From an uncultured Ruminococcus sp. (GTDB lineage: Bacteria > Bacillota > Clostridia > Oscillospirales > Ruminococcaceae): a stretch of 46,795 nucleotides of DNA. A program made the translations under genes and the position numbers. The notes beneath the pieces were generated by a model. It ran no database searches and was not told the DNA's origin. It was given only the letters and a program-made list of their open reading frames with translations. Of this stretch, positions 41,345 through 46,795 are shown piece after piece; positions within the stretch are counted from its first letter, which is position 1; every line of letters starts with the position of its first letter. The DNA lies in the NCBI GenBank assembly GCA_947624255.1, contig CANQJO010000014.1, forward strand, positions 1-46,795, read 5' to 3'.

Positions 41345-44275
41345 ATGCAGCAAAATAATAAACGGATCGGAAGTCATATACTAATTTCTGCTTTAATTAT
41401 AATTTTTGTAATAGTATCTCTGCTCCTTTTTATGAGAGCAAATAATAAGCGTGTTATGCGTGAAAATCAAGGATATATAGCCGATGCTACCGCAGTTTCG
41501 GCAGAGCGTGTGAATGACAGGATCGAAAACGCTCTCAATACAATACAGTCCATCGCTGCGCTTGTAGGCAGCTCTCTTGACACTCCGGAGGTAGACATTC
41601 AGGATATAGGATCTCTTTATCTCCGGGATCGTTTTGACCATCTTGAGTTTATCCCTGCTGACGGCAGCTTTGTTTCTGAAAACGGAACGTCTGTCGATGT
41701 CAGCGACCGTGAAGCATACAAGTTTGGAATGCAGGGAGAGACAGGTGTAACTGTCGTAAAAGACGATGAACTCACTGCCAATACATTTTTCTCATTTTAT
41801 ACTCCCTTGTTTTATAATGATGAGATAATAGGTGTGCTGTGCGGACTTTACCGTGATGAGACAATGAAGAATGTCATCTCAGGAAAATTTTTCGATATGG
41901 AGGCAGATACCTATCTCTGCACGCAGGGCGGTGATGTAATAATAGCCTCCGGAGATGATTCTCCGCCTGATAATATTCTTGATGTTATGCTGAATGAATA
42001 CGATCTTTCAAAGGAGTCAGAGGAGAAGATACTCAATGCCTTTGAAACGGACGAGTCCTACTCTTTCACTTTTAAGAGAGACAGTGTGACCGAATCAGCG
42101 TATATAGCCTCTCTGAGTTACGATCACTGGGTGCTTATACAGGTATTTCCGCCGGATGCAGCCGCTCAGATGAAACAAAGTGCAAATAACAGCGGAATAA
42201 TTCTCGTAGCCTGCATGATATTCGCATTCCTTTTGTATATTGTTTTCCTCCTTGTCGATAAGCGCAGGAAGGAGGTTGATCTTATCAAGGAAAACAAGGA
42301 GATCAACCATATCGTTGAAAGTGTCACCACTCTGTTTACGAGATTTGCCGTTGCCGATCTCAGCAGCAACTCATATCACTATATTGTAAAGAATGACGGT
42401 ATGCCTCCGAGAGGAAAGTATACGGAGCTTGTCAAGTACATTGGTCAATTCTATGCTGCCGAAGAGGGAGATACTCCCATGTCTGAAATTATCAGCAGCA
42501 AGCATATACAGGAGCATCTTACCGAAGATACGGAGTATCTCCAGTACGAATACAGGATAAACCGAGGTGCTGAAAAGTGGGAAAATCTGTCAATAATCCC
42601 CCTCGTAAGAGAAAGCGGAAAGCCTGTGTCTGTTCTCTACGCGATACAGGATATCACCGAGCTTAAACAAAAGGAGCTTAAAAGCCGTATCGCATTGAAA
42701 GAGGCTTTTGACGCTGCAAAGGCTGCAAATCAGGCAAAAAGTGAATTCCTTTCGAGAATGTCTCACGATATAAGAACTCCGATGAATGCCGTTATGGGAA
42801 TGACAGCCGTTGCGGCTATGCACATTGATGATAAGGAACGCCTTATCGACTGTCTGAACAAGATCTCGTCCTCAAGCCGTCATCTGCTTGCACTTATCAA
42901 CGATATCCTTGATATGTCAAAGATCGAAAGCGGAAAGGTAACGCTTTCGGAAGAGCCGTTCAATCTTGCTGAAATGACCGAGAGCGTGCTGACCATAATG
43001 CATCCGCAGATAAATGCCAAAAAGCAGAGAATAAGCATGAGCACTACGAATGTAGTCCACGAGGACGTTATCGGTGATACTTTGAGACTTCGTCAGGTGT
43101 TTGTGAATATCATGGGCAATGCCGTGAAATTCACACCAAGCGGCGGAAGTATCTCGCTTGACATAAAAGAGCTGCCTTCAAATATTCCCGGAAAAGCCTG
43201 CTATGAATTTGTATTCACCGATACGGGAATAGGCATGGAGGAGTCGTTCATCAGCGAGATATTCGAGCCGTTTAGCCGTTTGAATTCTCCCGAATCACGA
43301 AAAGTCGAGGGAACGGGGCTTGGTATGCCGATCGCAAAAAATATAGTCAGCATGATGGACGGAGATATCAAGGTAGAAAGCAAACTCGGCGTAGGTTCAA
43401 AGTTTACGGTGCGTCTGCATCTGACTATACAGAATATCCACGATGCCGATACCAGATGCCTTGAAAGCCTGAAGATACTTGTTGCCGACGATGACAGAGA
43501 TGCTGCTGAAAATACACGTGAGATACTTAAAAACATCGGTATGGACGCCGTCAGCGTAAACGGAGGAGAGGAGGCTGTCGAGGAGGTCGTAAGACTTCAC
43601 AAGTGCGGAGAGGATTTTGCAGCAGTAATACTTGACTGGCAGATGCCCGGAATGAACGGTATTCAGGCGACTGCTGAGATCCGCAGACGTGTGGGAGACC
43701 ATGTGCCCGTAGTTATACTCTCAGCCTATGACTGGACGGATATCGAAACAAAAGCAAGGGAAAGCGGAGTCAATGCATTCATCGCAAAGCCGCTGTTCCG
43801 TTCAAGGCTCATATACGTTCTTAAATCTGTGATAGCATCCGCACCTCAGCAGTCGGGTTCGGACGATATAAAGGAATTTACCGAAAATAAATACAACGGC
43901 AAGAGGATACTTCTTGCTGAGGATAACGAGCTTAACCGTGAGATCGCATCAGAGCTCCTTACTACTATAGGCGTTAATGTAGAAATGGCGTTTGACGGTC
44001 AGGAGGCTGTTGATATGATCCTGAGCAAACCCGAACATTACTATGATCTTGTATTTATGGATATCCAGATGCCGAATAAAAACGGCTATGAGGCTACGAG
44101 AGAAATACGTGCTTCGGGACGTGCTGATCTCAAAGAGATACCGATAGTTGCCATGAGTGCCGATGCATTCTCCGATGACGTATACCGCTCAAAGGAATCA
44201 GGCATGAACGATCATGTATCAAAGCCCGTGGAGCTTGAAAAACTCTCAGAGGCTCTGGAAACATGGCTGAAATAG
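41345..44275 (+). CDS. Membrane hybrid sensor histidine kinase with two receiver domains
   Basis: The 976-residue kinase has a membrane segment at about 12-30, an extracytoplasmic sensor domain (31-277, Cache-like by its size and position), a second membrane segment (about 284-304), a PAS-like domain (about 330-440), and HisKA with SRMSHDIRTPMNAVMG (His474). The ATPase domain has an N box near 592, DTGIGM and GTGLGMPIAK. Two receiver domains follow: the first with VILDWQMPGMNG (Asp764), the second with LVFMDIQMPNKNG (Asp906). There is no HPt or output domain, so the signal must pass to a separate protein, or the kinase works through partner binding. AAAAGGAG lies before the ATG. No response-regulator gene is adjacent. 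The stimulus is unknown. Confidence 0.93.
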   Translation: MQQNNKRIGSHILISALIIIFVIVSLLLFMRANNKRVMRENQGYIADATAVSAERVNDRIENALNTIQSIAALVGSSLDTPEVDIQDIGSLYLRDRFDHLEFIPADGSFVSENGTSVDVSDREAYKFGMQGETGVTVVKDDELTANTFFSFYTPLFYNDEIIGVLCGLYRDETMKNVISGKFFDMEADTYLCTQGGDVIIASGDDSPPDNILDVMLNEYDLSKESEEKILNAFETDESYSFTFKRDSVTESAYIASLSYDHWVLIQVFPPDAAAQMKQSANNSGIILVACMIFAFLLYIVFLLVDKRRKEVDLIKENKEINHIVESVTTLFTRFAVADLSSNSYHYIVKNDGMPPRGKYTELVKYIGQFYAAEEGDTPMSEIISSKHIQEHLTEDTEYLQYEYRINRGAEKWENLSIIPLVRESGKPVSVLYAIQDITELKQKELKSRIALKEAFDAAKAANQAKSEFLSRMSHDIRTPMNAVMGMTAVAAMHIDDKERLIDCLNKISSSSRHLLALINDILDMSKIESGKVTLSEEPFNLAEMTESVLTIMHPQINAKKQRISMSTTNVVHEDVIGDTLRLRQVFVNIMGNAVKFTPSGGSISLDIKELPSNIPGKACYEFVFTDTGIGMEESFISEIFEPFSRLNSPESRKVEGTGLGMPIAKNIVSMMDGDIKVESKLGVGSKFTVRLHLTIQNIHDADTRCLESLKILVADDDRDAAENTREILKNIGMDAVSVNGGEEAVEEVVRLHKCGEDFAAVILDWQMPGMNGIQATAEIRRRVGDHVPVVILSAYDWTDIETKARESGVNAFIAKPLFRSRLIYVLKSVIASAPQQSGSDDIKEFTENKYNGKRILLAEDNELNREIASELLTTIGVNVEMAFDGQEAVDMILSKPEHYYDLVFMDIQMPNKNGYEATREIRASGRADLKEIPIVAMSADAFSDDVYRSKESGMNDHVSKPVELEKLSEALETWLK

Positions 44276-44365
44276 GTTCTGCCGCACGATTATACGCACC
44301 TTTGAGCGGAAAGCTTGTTCAGCATCTCTCTTTTCACGGAGAGAATATAGTATAAAGCTCCGGGA

Positions 44366-46720
44366 GTGATAGCAATTACACTTAATGAACTTGAAATAGG
44401 AAAAAGTGCAGTTATAACCTCTGTAGGCGGTGAGGGAGCACTTCGTCAGCATTTTCTTGACATGGGAATAATTCCCGATACGGAAGTCACGCTTGTGAAA
44501 TACGCTCCTATGGGAGATCCTATTGAGGTGATGCTTCACGGCTATGAACTGACACTCAGACTTGAGGATGCCTCTCGTATCGAGGTGCTCCCGTCAGGAG
44601 CAGAAACTGCTGTCGATCGTAAAAATAAGCCGAAAAATCGTACAGAGCACCCCGGATTCGGCGAGGGAGGCAGATTTCACCCGAAAGGCAGCGGTAAGCC
44701 GCTTCCGGAGGGGACGATACTGAGCTTTGCGCTTGTGGGAAACCAGAACTGCGGAAAGACAACACTTTTCAACAGGCTGACAGGCTCTAACCAACACGTG
44801 GGAAATTTTCCCGGAGTTACCGTTGACCGCAAAGATGGTCAGATAAAAGGACATCCCGATACACGTATAACCGATCTGCCGGGAATATACTCCATGTCGC
44901 CGTACAGCAGGGAGGAGATCGTATCACGTAATTTTGTACTTGAAGAAAAGCCTCATGCCATCATCAACATAGTGGACGCTACAAATATTGAGAGAAATCT
45001 CTATCTGACCATGCAGCTTTTAGAGATGGATATCCCGATGGTAGTTGCTCTGAATATGATGGATGAGGTAGTATCAAACGGCGGAAGTATTGACGTGAAT
45101 GCAATGGAGCTCCTTTTAGGCGTGCCTGTCGTTCCGATATCGGCAGCAAAAAACTCAGGAGTTGAGGAGCTTGTGGAGCACGCAATGCACGTTGCTCACT
45201 ATCAGGAAAAACCTGTGCGTCAGGATCTCTGTGACAGCAGCTCTCATGGGGGTGCGGTTCACAGGTGTCTTCACAGCATAAGTCATTTGATAGAGGATCA
45301 TGCGCTCCTTGCGGGAGTTTCCGTGCGGTTTGCAGCAGGAAAGATCGTCGAGGGAGATGATCTCATGATCTCACGTCTTGATCTTGATAAGAATGAAAAA
45401 GAAACGATGGAGCATATTGTGCTTCAAATGGAGAAAGAGCGTGGACTTGACAGAAGTGCTGCAATTGCGGATATGCGTTTCTCGTACATACAGCGTGTCT
45501 GCAATGAAACAGTAAAAAAGCCGCACGAAAGCAAGGAGCGTATCAGAAGCCGCCGCATCGACAGGATCCTCACGGGAAAATACACGGCGATACCGGCATT
45601 TATCTGCATAATGGCACTTGTTTTCCGGCTTACCTTCAATGTGATAGGCGCATGGTTTCAGGAGCTGCTTGAATACGGCATAGGTCATCTCACAACGGCG
45701 GCGGACAAAGCTCTTTCTGCCGCTGAAGTAAATGAAACGATACATAGTCTGATAATTGACGGGATCTTTACCGGAGTAGGAAGCGTACTCAGCTTTCTGC
45801 CGGTAATAGTGATATTGTTCCTGTTCCTGTCGATCCTTGAGGACAGCGGATATATTGCAAGAGTAGCATTCTTTATGGATAAGCTGCTTCGCAAGATCGG
45901 GCTTTCAGGGCGCAGTATCGTTCCGCTCCTGATCGGTTTCGGCTGTACAGTACCGGCAGTCATGGCAACACGCACAATGCCCAGCGAGCGAGACAGAAAG
46001 ATGACTATACTCCTTACACCTTTTATGAGCTGTACCGCAAAGCTCCCTATATATGCTTTTTTTGTGAGTGCATTTTTCCCGGGAAAAGGCGGAATAATAA
46101 TGGTAGCACTGTATCTTTTCGGCATACTCATGGGAATAATTGCAGCTCTGATATATAAGGATACACTTTTCAAGGGCGAGGCAGTTCCCTTTGTTATGGA
46201 GCTTCCTAATTACCGTATGCCGGGCTTGAAAAACACGGCGCAGCTTCTATGGGAGAAGGCAAAGGATTTCCTTCAAAGAGCGTTTTCGGTGATACTTATT
46301 GCCTCTATAGTGATCTGGTTTTTACAGAGTTTTGATATGCATTTGAATCTCACGAACGACTCCGAAAGCAGCATACTTGCCGGCATCTCAGGACTTTTTG
46401 CGCCGATAATGAAGCCTCTCGGATTAGGGGATTGGCGTATCTGCACATCACTCATATGCGGATTTATGGCAAAAGAGAGCGTAGTCTCAACAATGGAAAT
46501 ACTTTTCGGAAAAGGACTTACCTCAGCCCTGACACCGCTTGCGGCAGGAGCAATGCTTATATTCTCACTGCTGTACACTCCGTGTGTAGCTGCGATCGCC
46601 TCAATACGCCGTGAACTTGGGAACAAGTGGGCGGTGATAGTTGTCGTATGGCAGTGTACTCTTGCATGGGCAGCCGCTTTCATAGTATATATGATCGGAA
46701 ATCTTATACAAATGTTATAA
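44366..46720 (+). CDS. feoB: FeoA-FeoB fusion, ferrous iron transporter
   Basis: FeoB imports Fe2+ across the inner membrane, driven or gated by its cytoplasmic G domain. The ~784-residue protein starts with a complete FeoA SH3-like domain (about 1-77, TLNELEIGKSAVITSVGG, LRQHFLDMGIIP), a polar linker, a G domain with ALVGNQNCGKTTLFN near 122-135, GNFPGVTVDRK, TDLPGIYSMSPYS and ALNMMDE, then membrane segments with the Gate motifs PLLIGFGCTVPAVMATR and CTAKLPIYAFF. FeoA-FeoB fusions are common in Clostridia. The start is odd: GTG 44366 shares its G with GGGAG, while ATT 44375 has ideal 8-base spacing. No FeoC-like gene follows: the bases after the stop hold only a ribosome site, ATGAAAAGTCAATAG, which stops after four codons. 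Confidence 0.94.
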   Translation: MIAITLNELEIGKSAVITSVGGEGALRQHFLDMGIIPDTEVTLVKYAPMGDPIEVMLHGYELTLRLEDASRIEVLPSGAETAVDRKNKPKNRTEHPGFGEGGRFHPKGSGKPLPEGTILSFALVGNQNCGKTTLFNRLTGSNQHVGNFPGVTVDRKDGQIKGHPDTRITDLPGIYSMSPYSREEIVSRNFVLEEKPHAIINIVDATNIERNLYLTMQLLEMDIPMVVALNMMDEVVSNGGSIDVNAMELLLGVPVVPISAAKNSGVEELVEHAMHVAHYQEKPVRQDLCDSSSHGGAVHRCLHSISHLIEDHALLAGVSVRFAAGKIVEGDDLMISRLDLDKNEKETMEHIVLQMEKERGLDRSAAIADMRFSYIQRVCNETVKKPHESKERIRSRRIDRILTGKYTAIPAFICIMALVFRLTFNVIGAWFQELLEYGIGHLTTAADKALSAAEVNETIHSLIIDGIFTGVGSVLSFLPVIVILFLFLSILEDSGYIARVAFFMDKLLRKIGLSGRSIVPLLIGFGCTVPAVMATRTMPSERDRKMTILLTPFMSCTAKLPIYAFFVSAFFPGKGGIIMVALYLFGILMGIIAALIYKDTLFKGEAVPFVMELPNYRMPGLKNTAQLLWEKAKDFLQRAFSVILIASIVIWFLQSFDMHLNLTNDSESSILAGISGLFAPIMKPLGLGDWRICTSLICGFMAKESVVSTMEILFGKGLTSALTPLAAGAMLIFSLLYTPCVAAIASIRRELGNKWAVIVVVWQCTLAWAAAFIVYMIGNLIQML

Positions 46721-46795
46721 CAGGAGACCGGCTATGAAAAGTCAATAGAAAAAGAGTAGAATTAACAGAAAATTAACAAAAGACAAAAAGAGATA

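Noticed and set aside
46734..46748. ATGAAAAGTCAATAG after feoB with a ribosome site
   Set aside because: The frame stops after four codons and nothing coding-like follows to the window end. It may be a decayed FeoB-associated gene but cannot be supported.

Overview
The window looks like chromosomal DNA of a cellulosome-forming Ruminococcus, most like R. flavefaciens. The main evidence is a secreted xylanase with GH11, CBM22, dockerin and esterase modules (13288-15687). Firmicute-type promoters (TTGACA-17-TATAAT), strong AGGAGG ribosome sites, a FeoA-FeoB fusion, MutS2 and an HPr-like protein agree with this. The species is an inference; no marker gene here fixes it.

Layout. 1-1962 is a decayed mobile island: the 3' end of a phage-type cytosine methyltransferase, two tiny phage-like ORFs, an IS5-family element (about 405-1311) that splits the second ORF and uses a -1 frameshift, a repeat array, and the C-terminal third of a tyrosine integrase that abuts a D-lactate dehydrogenase gene. 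1937-5083 (minus) is a coaX-coaBC-ldh transcription unit for CoA synthesis plus the dehydrogenase. 5294-6307 is fba (glycolysis). 6306-9792 (minus) is asd-dapA-dapB plus a thioesterase under a lysine riboswitch with its own terminator and promoter. 9832-13072 is queA, a single-domain PAS protein, tgt and a HAD phosphatase (queuosine synthesis). 13142-15738 is the xylanase-esterase gene with a palindromic operator candidate. 15778-16254 holds an IS remnant, half a tRNA-Ser and a complete tRNA-Ser(CGA). 16322-21699 (minus) is mtaB-purL. 21747-23285 contains an HPr-like protein without the active histidine, a NERD protein and a DUF378 protein. 23339-25852 (minus) holds rpsF-ssb-rpsR and gap. 26081-32990 is a housekeeping operon: an unknown protein, CYTH, phoH-like, ybeY, era, recO and mutS2.

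33075-40229 is a polyamine operon: speD, speA-type decarboxylase, speE, speB, carboxynorspermidine dehydrogenase, a YbjQ-like protein and nspC. It encodes both known bacterial routes from putrescine to spermidine. Upstream of speD is a ~230 nt leader ending in an intrinsic terminator, with duplicated segments that can form mutually exclusive pairings. I know of no riboswitch class that fits, and I regard this leader as the most interesting element in the window. 40233-41219 is an amidohydrolase with its own promoter and structured leader. 41271-44275 is a large hybrid histidine kinase. 44366-46720 is a FeoA-FeoB ferrous iron transporter.

Functional links. Aspartate semialdehyde made by Asd feeds both DapA and, by inference, the carboxyspermidine route in the polyamine operon. 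Decarboxylated SAM from SpeD feeds SpeE. Several genes act in translation (rpsF, rpsR, ybeY, era, queA, tgt, mtaB, tRNA-Ser). All promoter, terminator and RNA calls rest on reading the sequence by eye and were not computed.
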